Source: Desulforamulus hydrothermalis Lam5 = DSM 18033
GTDB lineage: Bacteria; Bacillota; Desulfotomaculia; Desulfotomaculales; Desulfotomaculaceae
DNA length: 64,000 nucleotides
Assembly: GCF_000315365.1 (NCBI RefSeq)
Contig: NZ_CAOS01000008.1
Location: 1-64,000 of the forward strand
Direction of reading: 5' to 3'
Both the position numbers and the translations under genes were made by a program. Below, one piece after another: positions 55,258-64,000 of the stretch. The notes beneath the pieces were generated by a model. The model did no database searches and was not told the DNA's origin. It was given only the letters and a program-made list of their open reading frames with translations. The number at the start of each line of letters is the position of its first letter. The stretch's first letter is position 1.

Positions 55258-56214
55258 TTGAGCAGTTTAGAATATGGAGCAAGGGTTGCCTTAGAGGTCT
55301 GCCTTGGCGTGAAAAAGGGTGAACAGGTGCTGGTGGTGGCCGACCGGGACACCCGAACGGTGGGTCGGGCCCTGTGGGAACAAGCAGTTTCTTTGGAGGC
55401 AGAAGCCGTGTGGCTGGAAATGCTGCCCAGGTCTGTTAACGGCCAGGAACCACCGGCAGCTGTGGCGGCAGCTATGAAACAGGCCGACATAGTCGTGGCA
55501 GCCACCAGTAAATCAATATCGCATACCCGGACCCGCCGGAAAGCTAATCAAAGCGGCGCCAGAGTACCCTCCCTGCCGGGTATTACAGGAGAAATTCTGG
55601 CCCGCACCATGACCGCTGACTATCAAAAAATCAGTGAACTAAGCAGCCGGGTGGCGGAGCTGTTAAGCAAAAGCAACCAAGCGCGGATCATCACCCCGGC
55701 CGGCACCGATTTAACCATGTCCCTGCGGGGTCGGGCCGCTCATGCCGATACCGGCTTGCTGCAGGGTAAAGGCATGTTTGGCAACCTGCCCGCCGGAGAA
55801 GCCTATATTGCCCCCCTGGAAGGGACAGCCAACGGTACCCTGGTAATTGACGGGGCCATGGCCGGAGTAGGTATGCTTAAAGGGGAAATCATCCGCATTA
55901 CGGTGCAAAACGGTTATGCCGTAGGGATTCAAGGCGGTCAGGGTGCCAAAATACTGGAAGACCTGCTGAAGCCCCTGGGTAAAGAAGCCGGCAATATTGC
56001 TGAACTGGGGGTTGGTACTAACGACAAGGCCATTATTACCGGCAATGTCCTGGAGGATGAAAAGGTGCTGGGTACCGTCCATGTGGCCCTGGGCAACAGC
56101 ATCAGCTTTGGCGGAACGGTGGATGTGCCCATTCATTTAGACGGCATTCTCTTAAAGCCAACTCTTATGCTTGACGGGCAAATAATCTTGCAGGAAGGAA
56201 ATATGCAAATCTGA
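55258..56214 (+). CDS. M29-like aminopeptidase family protein
   Basis: The 318-residue protein resembles thermophilic M29 aminopeptidases and the related NicX-type enzymes: ALEVCLGVKKGEQVLVVADRD, NLPAGEAYIAPLEGTANGTLVIDG, AELGVGTNDKAIITGNVLEDEKVLGTVHVALGNS-type region, and VDVPIHLDGILLKPTLMLDG. The metal ligands E, E, H and D of M29 can be matched in these blocks. TTG 55258 follows AAGGAGGG; the open frame before it is the terminator hairpin. It lies 21 bases before an oligopeptide transporter gene, fitting peptide use. Confidence 0.8.
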   Translation: MSSLEYGARVALEVCLGVKKGEQVLVVADRDTRTVGRALWEQAVSLEAEAVWLEMLPRSVNGQEPPAAVAAAMKQADIVVAATSKSISHTRTRRKANQSGARVPSLPGITGEILARTMTADYQKISELSSRVAELLSKSNQARIITPAGTDLTMSLRGRAAHADTGLLQGKGMFGNLPAGEAYIAPLEGTANGTLVIDGAMAGVGMLKGEIIRITVQNGYAVGIQGGQGAKILEDLLKPLGKEAGNIAELGVGTNDKAIITGNVLEDEKVLGTVHVALGNSISFGGTVDVPIHLDGILLKPTLMLDGQIILQEGNMQI

Positions 56215-56235
56215 TCATTTTAAGGTGGTGATACC

Positions 56236-58194
56236 ATGGCTGATGCAACCAAAGCAAATCAGGATGTGGTAGAACATAGCAGTATGTTGGAAGGCGCTTA
56301 CGGCGGCATACCCGGTGAACGTTACGTCCCCTTTGTAGCGCCTGAAAAATCGGTGGTGGAATTTACGGCCCGGGCCCTGGTCATCGGCGCCCTGCTGTCG
56401 GTTCTTTTTGGTGTGGCCAATACTTATCTGGGGCTGAAAGTGGGTTTAACCGTCAGTGCCTCCATTCCTGCCGCAGTGTTAGCTACCGGTCTATATAAGA
56501 TATTTTTCCGGAGCGGCAATATTTTAGAAAGAAATATCGTTCAAACAGTAGCCTCTTCCGGCGAAAGCATTGCCGGCGGCATCATTTTTACCATTCCCGC
56601 CCTGTTGCTCTGGGGTATGGACATCAGTGTGCTTACTGTCGTTATTGTTTCCGCGCTGGGCGGCCTCATCGGCATCCTGTTCTTTGTTCCTCTGCGAAGG
56701 TATCTGACAGTGGAAGAACACGGCAGCCTGATTTATCCGGAAGGAATGGCCTGTGCTGAGGTACTGGTTTCCGGCGAAAAAGGCGGCGCCGGCGCCGGCT
56801 TGGTGTTTACCGGTATTGCCGTGGGCGGCCTGTACAAGCTGTTCTCCGGCGGTTTCCTGGCCTGGAATGAAAGCCCGGAATGGAAATTGCCCTTTCTTTC
56901 CAATGGCCTGATTGGTGTCAATGCCCTCCCCTCATTGTTAGGCGTCGGCTTTATTGTTGGTTATGATGTAGGCAAGTTCATGCTGGCCGGCGGTCTGGTG
57001 GCCTGGATGCTGGTGATTCCCCTGATCAGCTATTTCGGCCAGGGATTAGCTAACCCTATTTTCCCCAGTACGGTGCCCATTGCCGAAATGGACGCCTGGA
57101 GCATCTGGAGCAAATATGTGCGTTACATCGGCGCCGGCGCAGTGGCTGCCGGCGGGTTTATCTCTTTGGCCAGATCGGCTCCCACCATTATTCGTTCCTT
57201 TCGGGCAGCTATGAGCGGCCTTGCCCAAACCAAGGGGGCAGCCGGCCAAAAGCGAACCGAACAGGATCTTTCCATGGCCGTGGTGATCGGCGGAACGCTG
57301 CTGGTGGCACTGCTCATTGTTTTCTTGCCTCAGGTGCCGGGCGGTATTATAGGTGCCCTGCTGGTTCTTTTCTTCGGCTTTTTCTTTGCCGCTGTGTCCA
57401 GCCGCATCACCGGTATTGTGGGGGTTTCTAACAACCCGGTGTCCGGCATGACCATTGCCACACTGCTGGTGGTGAGCGCCATTGTTAAAGGTCTGGGCTG
57501 GTCACCGGAAACCGGTATGGTGGTGGCCATTACCCTGGGTTCTATTGTATGTGTAGCCATTGCAGTGGCCGGTGCCACCGCCCAGAACGGTAAAACCACC
57601 TTTATTTTAGGCGGTACCCCCAAGTTTGTACAGATTGGCCAGTACGTGGGAGTGCTTGCCTGTGCCTATTTTATCGGCGCCATTATTGTAATGTTGCACG
57701 GCGCTTATACCATGGGTTCCGCCGACCTGCCGGCCCCCCAGGCAACCCTGATGTCAATGGTAACAAAGGGTGTAATTACAGGTACCCTACCCTGGGAGTT
57801 TGTTATTATGGGGTTGATTGTGGGAATTGCCATTTATGCCATGGGCCTGCCGGTACTTCCCTTTGCCCTGGGATTTTACCTGCCTCTCCATTTAAGTATG
57901 GGCATTCTGGTGGGTGGCGTAGTGCGCATCCTAATTGAAAAAGGCCTGGGCGCCAATGAACTGAAGGACAAGGTGGAGCGTGGCGTTCTTATTTCTTCCG
58001 GGCTGATTGCCGGGGACGCCCTGGTTGGCATTGTCATCGCCTTTTTCGCCTACATTGAATACAACATTGCTTTCTTAAAAGGAACCGCTCTGGCTGCCAA
58101 TAACTGGTTTGCTTTAATCATGTTCCTGCTGGTGGCCTGGTTTACTTACTGGTATACCAACCGGCAAGACGTAAGAAAGGATATTAAAGTTTAA
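56236..58194 (+). CDS. OPT-family oligopeptide transporter
   Basis: The 652-residue membrane protein has about 16 helices. Typical OPT features are ALVIGALLSVLFGVANTYLGLKVGLTVSASIPAAVLATG-type N-terminal region, NIVQTVASSGESIAGG, YPEGMACAEVLVSGEKGG and GVSNNPVSGMTIATLL. It imports oligopeptides or metal-chelate peptides. Translation is likely coupled to the peptidase gene upstream. A terminator hairpin overlaps its stop codon. Confidence 0.93.
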   Translation: MADATKANQDVVEHSSMLEGAYGGIPGERYVPFVAPEKSVVEFTARALVIGALLSVLFGVANTYLGLKVGLTVSASIPAAVLATGLYKIFFRSGNILERNIVQTVASSGESIAGGIIFTIPALLLWGMDISVLTVVIVSALGGLIGILFFVPLRRYLTVEEHGSLIYPEGMACAEVLVSGEKGGAGAGLVFTGIAVGGLYKLFSGGFLAWNESPEWKLPFLSNGLIGVNALPSLLGVGFIVGYDVGKFMLAGGLVAWMLVIPLISYFGQGLANPIFPSTVPIAEMDAWSIWSKYVRYIGAGAVAAGGFISLARSAPTIIRSFRAAMSGLAQTKGAAGQKRTEQDLSMAVVIGGTLLVALLIVFLPQVPGGIIGALLVLFFGFFFAAVSSRITGIVGVSNNPVSGMTIATLLVVSAIVKGLGWSPETGMVVAITLGSIVCVAIAVAGATAQNGKTTFILGGTPKFVQIGQYVGVLACAYFIGAIIVMLHGAYTMGSADLPAPQATLMSMVTKGVITGTLPWEFVIMGLIVGIAIYAMGLPVLPFALGFYLPLHLSMGILVGGVVRILIEKGLGANELKDKVERGVLISSGLIAGDALVGIVIAFFAYIEYNIAFLKGTALAANNWFALIMFLLVAWFTYWYTNRQDVRKDIKV

Positions 58195-58217
58195 GCGGCC
58201 CGCAGCGGGCCGCTTAT
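58193..58217 (+). terminator. Bidirectional terminator between OPT transporter and alcohol dehydrogenase
   Basis: AAGCGGCCCG-CAG-CGGGCCGCTT overlaps the OPT stop codon. It lies just before the convergent alcohol dehydrogenase stop at 58221. Confidence 0.75.
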
Positions 58218-58220
58218 ATA

Positions 58221-59327
58221 TTACAGCAAACGGCTGTCCTTCAAGATTTGATAAATATCCTGTTCCGCCGGCGCCGCCGGGCAGTTGGCCAGGTTTTTGG
58301 CTGACAAAGTTTTGGTGGCAAATTTAGCCGCCTCTTCTGCCGTTAATCTGAAATCAACCGGCGCCAACATCTTATTTAAAAACTCTCCCACCTGCGATAA
58401 ATTGCTGCATCCCAAGGCTTTAACCACCTGCTGCACACGTTCCGGGGCTGCCTGGGCCATAAACTCCAAAGAGGCTTTCATAATGACACCGTTGGCTAAG
58501 CCGTGGGGCAAACCTTTAAAATAAGTTAACGGATAGCCCAGGGCATGGATCACCCCGGTAGCAGTTTGGGCAATAACCAAACCGGCCAGCAGGGAAGCAT
58601 ACAACAGTTCTTCCCGCTCTGCCAGCGAAAGATCAGCCGGTTTGCAGCGGGTTAACACCCTGCCCAGGATGGCAATACTCTCCAACGCCAGCAGGTCGGT
58701 AAGGGGCGTGGCACGCCGGTTAATAAAACCTTCCACGCTGTGAGACAAAGCATCCACCGCTGTGTTAACCGTAATCTCCCAAGGTAAATTCAACATATAG
58801 CGGGCATCCAAAAAAGCCAGCACCGGAAATAATTTTTCACCGGCAATGGACATTTTGGTTTCTGCCCATTCCACCGTAAGAATTGCATAAGGGGTTACTT
58901 CACTGCCGGTACCGGCAGTGGTAGGTACCGCCACCACCGGGAGCGGCTCATTGGTCCACTGCCTGGCCATTAATTCCTGCCGGCTAACCTGATTGACCGC
59001 CAACACCGCCACAGCCTTGGCGGCATCCAGGGGGCTGCCGCCACCGATCCCGATAATAAAATCTGCCCCCATCTCCCGGGCCCTTTGCCCGCCCCGGTAC
59101 ACCGTAGCTAAACCGGGGTTTTGCTCAACTTCTTGAAAAACTTCCGCCTGGATGCCTTGCCGGTTGAGAGCAGCCAGCATATCAGCCAGGGAACCGTTTC
59201 TTTGTGACGAGCTGCCGCCTGTTACAATTAAGGCTTTTTTCCCCAGGGGTGCCAGCTCACCGCTGTATTTGTCAATGCACTGCTGCCCGAAAAAAATCCT
59301 GGTGGGGCAACGGAAATTAAACTGCAT
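58221..59327 (-). CDS. Iron-containing alcohol dehydrogenase
   Basis: The 368-residue group III dehydrogenase has FNFRCPTRIFFGQQCI at the start, GGGSPLDAAKAVAVLA (NAD binding, ~95), TTAGTGSEVTPYAIL and the iron ligands in DALSHSVEGF and GVIHALGYPLTYFKGLPHGLANG. It probably oxidises or reduces primary alcohols or butanol-type substrates; substrate cannot be read. ATG 59327 is better spaced from GGGAGG than ATG 59330. Confidence 0.93.
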   Translation of the reverse strand: MQFNFRCPTRIFFGQQCIDKYSGELAPLGKKALIVTGGSSSQRNGSLADMLAALNRQGIQAEVFQEVEQNPGLATVYRGGQRAREMGADFIIGIGGGSPLDAAKAVAVLAVNQVSRQELMARQWTNEPLPVVAVPTTAGTGSEVTPYAILTVEWAETKMSIAGEKLFPVLAFLDARYMLNLPWEITVNTAVDALSHSVEGFINRRATPLTDLLALESIAILGRVLTRCKPADLSLAEREELLYASLLAGLVIAQTATGVIHALGYPLTYFKGLPHGLANGVIMKASLEFMAQAAPERVQQVVKALGCSNLSQVGEFLNKMLAPVDFRLTAEEAAKFATKTLSAKNLANCPAAPAEQDIYQILKDSRLL

Positions 59328-59485
59328 CATAAACCCTCCCCGTATTTGGTTGCTGTTCTTACCATATTTTATCTCTGATGGTGGTAAATATTAAGAGCTT
59401 ATGATAAAAATGTCTAAAATTTTGATTGACAAACTGACACTTCTGCCTTAGAATTTACATTGTTTAATTAAACAATAAATATATC

Positions 59486-59655
59486 CTTCTTATCCAGAGC
59501 GGCTGAGGGACTGGCCCTATGAAGCCCGGCAACCTTCTTGGTTATCCGAGAAAGGTGCTAATTCCTGCAGAAGATTTTCTTTCTTCTGAAAGATAAGAAG
59601 AGGGCGTAGATGTTATGGCCTCTTCTGGTCTGTCAGAAGAGGCCTTAATTTTTCA
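59486..59655 (+). promoter_or_regulatory. SAM-I (S-box) riboswitch with terminator
   Basis: P1 is CTTCTTATC (59486-59494) with GATAAGAAG (59592-59600). Core motifs AGAGCGGCTGAGGGACTGGCC, ATGAAGCCCGGCAACC and AAGGTGCTAATTCC are all present. The terminator GGCCTCTTCT/AGAAGAGGCC with a T tract lies at 59618-59653. Its 5' arm can instead pair with AGAAGAGGGC (59595-59604), giving the antiterminator. It turns metNIQ off when SAM is high. Confidence 0.96.
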
Positions 59656-59665
59656 AGGAAGGTTG

Positions 59666-60697
59666 ATGCCGGTGATTCAAATTCAAGATTTGACAAAAAT
59701 TTATCGGTCTGCTGCCGGTGCGGTTACTGCCCTGGATCACGTTAACCTGCGGGTGCGCAAAGGGGAAATTTACGGCATTATTGGCTACAGCGGCGCGGGT
59801 AAAAGTACCCTCATCCGTTGTGTAAATATGCTGGAACAACCTACCTCCGGCAGTATCAAGGTAAACGGTCAGGAAATAACTTCTCTTAACGAAACTCAAT
59901 TAAGGGTAGCCCGCCGCAAAATCGGTATGATATTTCAGCATTTTAATTTGTTATCATCCCGGACAGTATTTGAGAATGTGGCCTTTCCCTTGGAGATCAG
60001 CGGTGTGCCGAAAGCCCAGATCAAAGAAAAGGTAACCAAACTGTTGGGTCTGGTGGGCCTGTCGGATAAGGCCGGCGCATACCCCTCGCAGCTTTCCGGG
60101 GGGCAGAAACAAAGGGTGGGCATTGCCCGGGCACTGGCCAACGATCCCATCGTTTTATTATGTGACGAAGCCACTTCGGCCCTGGACCCTGCCACCACAG
60201 ATTCAATTCTGGCCCTGTTAAAAGACATTAACCGCCGGCTGGACCTCACCATTTTAATGATTACTCACGAAATGAAAGTGATCTCGGAAATTTGTGACTC
60301 GGTGGCAGTGCTGGAACAGGGAAAAGTTATTGAGGAAGGGCTGGTTATTGACGTCTTTACGCAGCCTCAACACCCGACCACCCGCCGTTTTGTGCAAACC
60401 ATTATTCAAACCGATATTCCCGAACATATTAAGAAACCGCTGCTGCAAAGGGGGCGGGGACAAATCATCCGGGTATCTTTTATCGGGGATGCCGCTGCCG
60501 AACCGGTGATATCCACACTGGTGAAAAAATTTGCTGTAGACATTAATATTCTCTACGGCAACATAAATCAAATCCAGGATACCCCCTTTGGCATGTTAAT
60601 AATAGAATGTCTGGGGTCCCAGGATAACTGTCGCTTAGCTTTGCAACACTTGCGCCGGCAGGGTTTAAGAATCGAGGTGTTAAAAAATGTTGAATGA
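59666..60697 (+). CDS. metN: Methionine ABC transporter ATP-binding protein
   Basis: The 343-residue protein has Walker [21 protein letters not shown] (~38), signature [16 protein letters not shown] (~140), Walker [18 protein letters not shown] and the C-terminal NIL ligand-sensing domain (~260-343). ATG 59666 follows AAGGAAGG; the earlier open frame is part of the riboswitch terminator. It overlaps metI by 11 bases. Confidence 0.97.
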   Translation: MPVIQIQDLTKIYRSAAGAVTALDHVNLRVRKGEIYGIIGYSGAGKSTLIRCVNMLEQPTSGSIKVNGQEITSLNETQLRVARRKIGMIFQHFNLLSSRTVFENVAFPLEISGVPKAQIKEKVTKLLGLVGLSDKAGAYPSQLSGGQKQRVGIARALANDPIVLLCDEATSALDPATTDSILALLKDINRRLDLTILMITHEMKVISEICDSVAVLEQGKVIEEGLVIDVFTQPQHPTTRRFVQTIIQTDIPEHIKKPLLQRGRGQIIRVSFIGDAAAEPVISTLVKKFAVDINILYGNINQIQDTPFGMLIIECLGSQDNCRLALQHLRRQGLRIEVLKNVE

Positions 60698-61361
60698 TTT
60701 GTTTGTCCACTTATCCGGTATTTCGCCTGAGCTAATTAAGGCCACCTGGGAAACCCTGTATATGACGGTGGTGGCGGTTATTTTTGCGTCGCTGCTGGGT
60801 ATTCCCATGGGCATTATTCTGGTAATCACCGACCAGGGCCACATTAAAGAAAACCTGGTGGTCAACCGGATACTGGGAACGGTTATCAATATTTTTCGTT
60901 CATATCCCTTTATTATCCTGCTGCTGGCCCTGGTTCCCTTTACCAGGCTGCTGGTGGGTACCACCATCGGTACAACGGCAGCCATTGTCCCCTTAACGGT
61001 GGCAGCCGCCCCCTTTGTGGCCAGAATGGTGGAAAGTTCCTTGAAAGAAATAAACAAAGGGGTTATTGAGGCTGCTCTGGCTATGGGTGCCACCACCTGG
61101 CAAATTATATGGAAAGTATTGCTGCCTGAGGCTTTGCCCGGCATTATCCTGGGCACTACCATCACCACTATTGCGGTAATAGGCTACTCAGCCATGGCCG
61201 GCGTGGTGGGCGGCGGCGGATTGGGTGATCTGGCGGTAAGGTACGGTTACATGCGATTTGATTCGGTAGTAATGGTAACCACAGTCATCGTTTTAGTAAT
61301 TCTTGTACAGGTTATTCAATCTTTGGGCAATTTACTTGCCAATAAATTCAATAAAAATTAA
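60687..61361 (+). CDS. metI: Methionine ABC transporter permease
   Basis: The 224-residue membrane protein has about five helices with [38 protein letters not shown] and the EAA loop [25 protein letters not shown]-type region, then [23 protein letters not shown]. These are MetI signatures. It partners MetN and MetQ. Confidence 0.97.
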   Translation: MLNDLFVHLSGISPELIKATWETLYMTVVAVIFASLLGIPMGIILVITDQGHIKENLVVNRILGTVINIFRSYPFIILLLALVPFTRLLVGTTIGTTAAIVPLTVAAAPFVARMVESSLKEINKGVIEAALAMGATTWQIIWKVLLPEALPGIILGTTITTIAVIGYSAMAGVVGGGGLGDLAVRYGYMRFDSVVMVTTVIVLVILVQVIQSLGNLLANKFNKN

Positions 61362-61375
61362 AGGAGGAAAAGAAC

Positions 61376-62206
61376 ATGAAGAAAAAACTGGTATTTATTG
61401 TGGCCTGTCTGAGCAGCCTGGTACTGCTGCTAACCGGCTGCGGCGGATCAAAGGAACCTGCCCAACAGCAAGCAAACCAAACCGGCAAAGTAATAAAAGT
61501 TGGCGCCACACCGGTACCCCATGCGGAAATACTAAAAGTCGTGCAACCCCTGTTGGAGAAAGACGGCATTAAATTAGAGATTGTGGAATTTAATGATTAT
61601 GTGCAACCCAACCTGGCCCTGCATGATAAACAATTGGACGCCAATTACTTTCAACACCTGCCCTACCTGGAAGATTTCAATAAGCAAAAGGGTTTAAACC
61701 TTACCTACACCGCCAAAATTCACTTTGAGCCCATGGGCTTATACTCTAAAAAAGTGAAAACCGTCAGTGAGTTTAAAACCGGTGATAAAATCGGTATTCC
61801 CAATGACCCCACCAACGGCGGCCGTGCCCTGGTAGTGCTGGAAAAAGCCGGCCTGCTTAAGTTAAAAGAAGGGGTAGGTATTAGCGCCACTGTCCGGGAC
61901 ATTGTGGAAAAGAAAGTAGAAGTGGTTGAGCTGGAAGCCGCTCAGCTGCCCCGTTCCATTGAAGACCTGGCCGGTGCTGTTATTAACGGTAATTTTGCCA
62001 CCCAGGCTAAATTCAGCCCTGCCGATGCCCTGGTAGCAGAAGATGCCAAGTCCCAGGCTGCCGATACTTACGGCAACATTCTGGCTGTCCGCAGCGGTGA
62101 TGAAAACCGCGAAGAAATTAAAAAGTTGACAGCGGCTTTACAATCGCCCGAAGTGAAGAAATTTATTGAGGAAACTTATCAAGGTGCTGTCGTGCCTGTA
62201 TTCTAA
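61376..62206 (+). CDS. metQ: Methionine-binding lipoprotein
   Basis: The 276-residue NlpA-family lipoprotein has a signal peptide ending LVLLLTGCGG (lipobox cysteine ~22). The binding fold carries KVGATPVPHAEILKVV, YVQPNLALHDKQLDANYFQH, GIPNDPTNGGRALVVLE and INGNFATQAKFSPADAL. It delivers methionine to MetNI. It follows metI by 14 bases with a GGAGG site. Confidence 0.97.
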   Translation: MKKKLVFIVACLSSLVLLLTGCGGSKEPAQQQANQTGKVIKVGATPVPHAEILKVVQPLLEKDGIKLEIVEFNDYVQPNLALHDKQLDANYFQHLPYLEDFNKQKGLNLTYTAKIHFEPMGLYSKKVKTVSEFKTGDKIGIPNDPTNGGRALVVLEKAGLLKLKEGVGISATVRDIVEKKVEVVELEAAQLPRSIEDLAGAVINGNFATQAKFSPADALVAEDAKSQAADTYGNILAVRSGDENREEIKKLTAALQSPEVKKFIEETYQGAVVPVF

Positions 62207-62209
62207 GAT

Positions 62210-62364
62210 AAAGGCCCCATGCGGGCCTTTCAAACTGTAGACAAAGGTTGTAAAACAAAGTGAGGTGGTTTTATGATCCCCTGTCGGTGCGCAGACCGGC
62301 GCCAAAGGGGTTCATAAACCACCGATAATGTTCGTCGACACTCTGAAAGGCCCTTGCGGGCCTT
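62210..62364. repeat. Palindromic mobile-like element, copy 2 (115 bp) with flanking hairpin repeats
   Basis: The element spans 62231-62345, in opposite orientation to copy 1 at 15391-15655. Its long end (CAAACTGTAGACAAAGG...TTTATGATCCCC) is on the left and its short end (GGGGTTCATAAACCACCG...GACACTCTG) on the right. Both flanks are nearly the same terminator-like hairpin, AAAGGCCCCATGCGGGCCTT (62210-62229) and AAAGGCCCTTGCGGGCCTT (62346-62364). These serve metQ (plus strand) and sigK (minus strand). It looks as if one bidirectional terminator was duplicated by the insertion. Confidence 0.75.
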
Positions 62365-62366
62365 AT

Positions 62367-63065
62367 TTAATGGTTGGATAGCTCTTTATGCAACTTGTTG
62401 ATGGAGCTGCTTTCTATGCGAGAAATAAAAGACCTGGAAATGGCTAACCTTTTGCCCACTTCTCGCTGGGTCAATTCATGGCCCCCGTTAAGTCCGTACC
62501 TCAGTTTAATTACCAATTGCTCCCTGGGCGATAGTTTTTGCAGTGCACAGGCTAATTTTTCAACTTCCATGTTTTTTTCCACCATCTCGTCAACCGGTGT
62601 GTCCGGGGCCGTCAGGGTATCCTGCAGTTCCAGCGCCGTTCCGTCTTTGTCGTAATCCAGAGGCTCGGAGATAGATATGCAGTTTTTTTCATACTTATGT
62701 TTGCGCAACAGCATAAGCATCTCATTTTGAATACAAACGCCGGCATAGGTGGAAAATTTTTTGCAACGGGACATGTCAAAGCTTTCTACCGCCTTAATCA
62801 GCCCTATCACTCCGCTCTGAAACAAATCCTGTTTATCCACCCCGTTATCCTTTAGCTTGTTGGCAATCTTAGCCACAAGACGCAGGTTTCTTTCAATTAA
62901 TATTGTTTTTGCCAGTTTATCCCCTTTTGCCATTTTCAGCAGCAACTCTTTTTCTTCTTCCGGCGTGAGGGGATCCGGCAGACTACCCGAAGAGATATAT
63001 GATACCAGGATAATTAAACCGTTGATAACCGACAACACCAGCAAAGTTAATAAGCCAGGCGACAA
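62367..63065 (-). CDS. sigK: Sporulation sigma factor, sigma-K type
   Basis: The 232-residue sigma-70-family protein has an N-terminal hydrophobic pro-like segment (LLTLLVLSVINGLIILVSYI, 5-25), then LPDPLTPEEEKELLLKMAKGD. Region 2 has LIERNLRLVAKIANKL and DLFQSGVIGLIKAVESFD; region 4 has LSPREQLVIKLRYGLNGG and REVGKRLAISRSFISRIESS. The removable pro-sequence and region order fit sigma-K (late mother cell), though a paralogue is possible. No skin element interrupts it. Confidence 0.8.
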   Translation of the reverse strand: MSPGLLTLLVLSVINGLIILVSYISSGSLPDPLTPEEEKELLLKMAKGDKLAKTILIERNLRLVAKIANKLKDNGVDKQDLFQSGVIGLIKAVESFDMSRCKKFSTYAGVCIQNEMLMLLRKHKYEKNCISISEPLDYDKDGTALELQDTLTAPDTPVDEMVEKNMEVEKLACALQKLSPREQLVIKLRYGLNGGHELTQREVGKRLAISRSFISRIESSSINKLHKELSNH

Positions 63066-63301
63066 TGAACATCCCTCCCCAGGTAAAAATAGCTCTACCC
63101 TATGCTACGGCGAACCTCTGTAAAAAGTGCTTGTATATTTAAAAAAACTTGCAGCAAGTTTTGGTATTAGATTAAACTGCGGGGAATCGGAAAAAATAAC
63201 CTAGTAATCTAGTAATAATGTTAGTTTGTCAGAGCATAAATCCGGCCCCATGCAACTTTTTTCACTTGTTTGTTAATTTTTCTTTAATTACTAACTTATT
63301 T
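63066..63301. other. Gene-free divergent intergenic region
   Basis: Together with the promoter below, this separates the divergent sigK and DUF47 genes. It is AT-rich and I see no RNA gene or repeat in it. Sporulation promoters of sigK would lie at its left edge but cannot be fixed by eye. Confidence 0.4.
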
Positions 63302-63331
63302 TTAACAATAATCAGCTTCATATGTTATACT
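63302..63331 (+). promoter_or_regulatory. Probable sigma-A promoter of the DUF47 gene
   Basis: TTAACA and TATACT spaced by 18 bases, 43 bases upstream of the start codon. Confidence 0.5.
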
Positions 63332-63373
63332 CTTTGATGGACAAAAATAAATTATCTCCTTGGGGGGGACTTT

Positions 63374-63988
63374 ATGTTTTTTAAAAAGAGCGATGTCTTC
63401 TTTGAAACTTTTAAAGCAATTGCAGAAAATCTGAACCGGGCAGCCGTTGAATTTCGCGATGAAATTCATCACCCCAGCCCCGAAAAAAAAGGTTTAACCA
63501 ATATTCAGGATTATGAAAAAAACGGAGACAGGCATACTCATACCATTATTAAAGAACTCAACAAAACCTTTGTGACTCCCCTGGAGCGGGAAGATATCAT
63601 GAACCTGGCTGTCAAAATGGATGACATCCTGGATGGCATTGAAGCAACCCTTATCCGGATGGACATTTACGACATTAAAGACATGAACATTTTTATCAAG
63701 CGAAATGCTGAAATTATTTTGGAACAGTGCCAGGAAGTACAAAAAAGTATTGATAAACTGATAAACAAGAAATACCTGGATATTCGTGCGCATGCCGTAA
63801 AGATTAATGAGTTGGAAAATGAAGCCGACCACCTGTTTAATAACAGCCTGCGGGAGCTGGTTGCAACCTGCAGCGATGCCATTGAATTTGTTAAATACAA
63901 ACAAATTTATGAAATGTTAGAGGAAGTTACTGATGCCTGTGAAGATGTGGCAAATATTTTAGAGAGTATTTTAATGCGAAATTCATAA
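63374..63988 (+). CDS. DUF47 (PhoU-like) phosphate transport accessory protein
   Basis: The 204-residue all-helical protein begins MFFKKSDVFFETFKAIAENL and has GDRHTHTIIKELNKTFVTPLEREDI and KINELENEADHLFNNSLREL, the DUF47 signatures. These proteins resemble PhoU and are usually encoded directly before a PiT-type inorganic phosphate transporter (pit). The window ends 12 bases later, so that gene is expected next. The frame ends in a normal stop. Confidence 0.93.
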   Translation: MFFKKSDVFFETFKAIAENLNRAAVEFRDEIHHPSPEKKGLTNIQDYEKNGDRHTHTIIKELNKTFVTPLEREDIMNLAVKMDDILDGIEATLIRMDIYDIKDMNIFIKRNAEIILEQCQEVQKSIDKLINKKYLDIRAHAVKINELENEADHLFNNSLRELVATCSDAIEFVKYKQIYEMLEEVTDACEDVANILESILMRNS

Positions 63989-64000
63989 TCAGAGGATGGC

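Noticed and set aside
59615-59665. Longer N-terminus for MetN
   Set aside because: These codons are the SAM riboswitch terminator stem; ATG 59666 fits the family start.
62367-63065. skin-type prophage interruption of sigK
   Set aside because: The sigma gene is uninterrupted over its whole length.

Overview
The window looks like a chromosome segment of a low-to-mid GC, endospore-forming Firmicute, most likely of the Peptococcaceae / Desulfotomaculum group (inferred from gene order and protein types, not searched). Sporulation genes (spoIIP, a sigK-like sigma factor), T-box and S-box leaders, the Firmicute order rpsU-mtaB-rsmE-prmA-dnaJ-dnaK-grpE-hrcA-hemW-lepA-spoIIP-rpsT-holA-comEC-comEA-leuS-rsfS-yqeK-nadD and clear Shine-Dalgarno sites all fit. 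The first ~640 bases are homopolymer-rich and look like an unreliable contig end.

Layout. (1) 0.7-31.6 kb: almost entirely minus-strand housekeeping genes. The heat-shock operon hrcA-chaperonin-grpE-dnaK-dnaJ carries an archaeal-like (group III) chaperonin gene between hrcA and grpE, behind a perfect CIRCE operator and a sigma-A promoter. It is followed by prmA, rsmE, mtaB, a HIT protein and rpsU. Upstream lie lepA-hemW, spoIIP, rpsT, holA, the competence genes comEC/comEA, and leuS. The leuS gene sits behind an acyl-CoA ligase gene, and the two share one leucine-type T-box leader. (2) 31.6-38.7 kb: a cation antiporter and a complete ribose operon rbsR-K-D-A-C-B with two LacI-type operators. 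(3) 38.7-49.2 kb: an IS graveyard of lower GC. It holds an ISL3 copy inside an IS3 remnant, an IstB-antitoxin chimera with a dead RelE/ParE-type toxin, a CRISPR array split by an IS21 insertion inside one spacer, an IS3 copy next to the array's likely leader side, and a 5'-truncated second IS21. Two divergent copies of a ~145-nt structured RNA-like element with compensatory base changes lie here. No cas genes are present. (4) 49.3-64 kb: a chemoreceptor gene broken by an exact 14-bp tandem duplication, azlCD with a MocR regulator, a rhodanese, an M29-like peptidase plus an OPT transporter, an iron alcohol dehydrogenase, SAM-riboswitch-controlled metNIQ, sigK and a DUF47 protein.

The most unusual signals are: a small mobile-looking element (copies at 15391-15655 and 62231-62345) with asymmetric inverted ends, each copy exactly flanked by ~20-bp imperfect direct repeats of a hairpin sequence; the paired structured RNAs; the doubly damaged CRISPR array; and the group III chaperonin inside the HrcA regulon.
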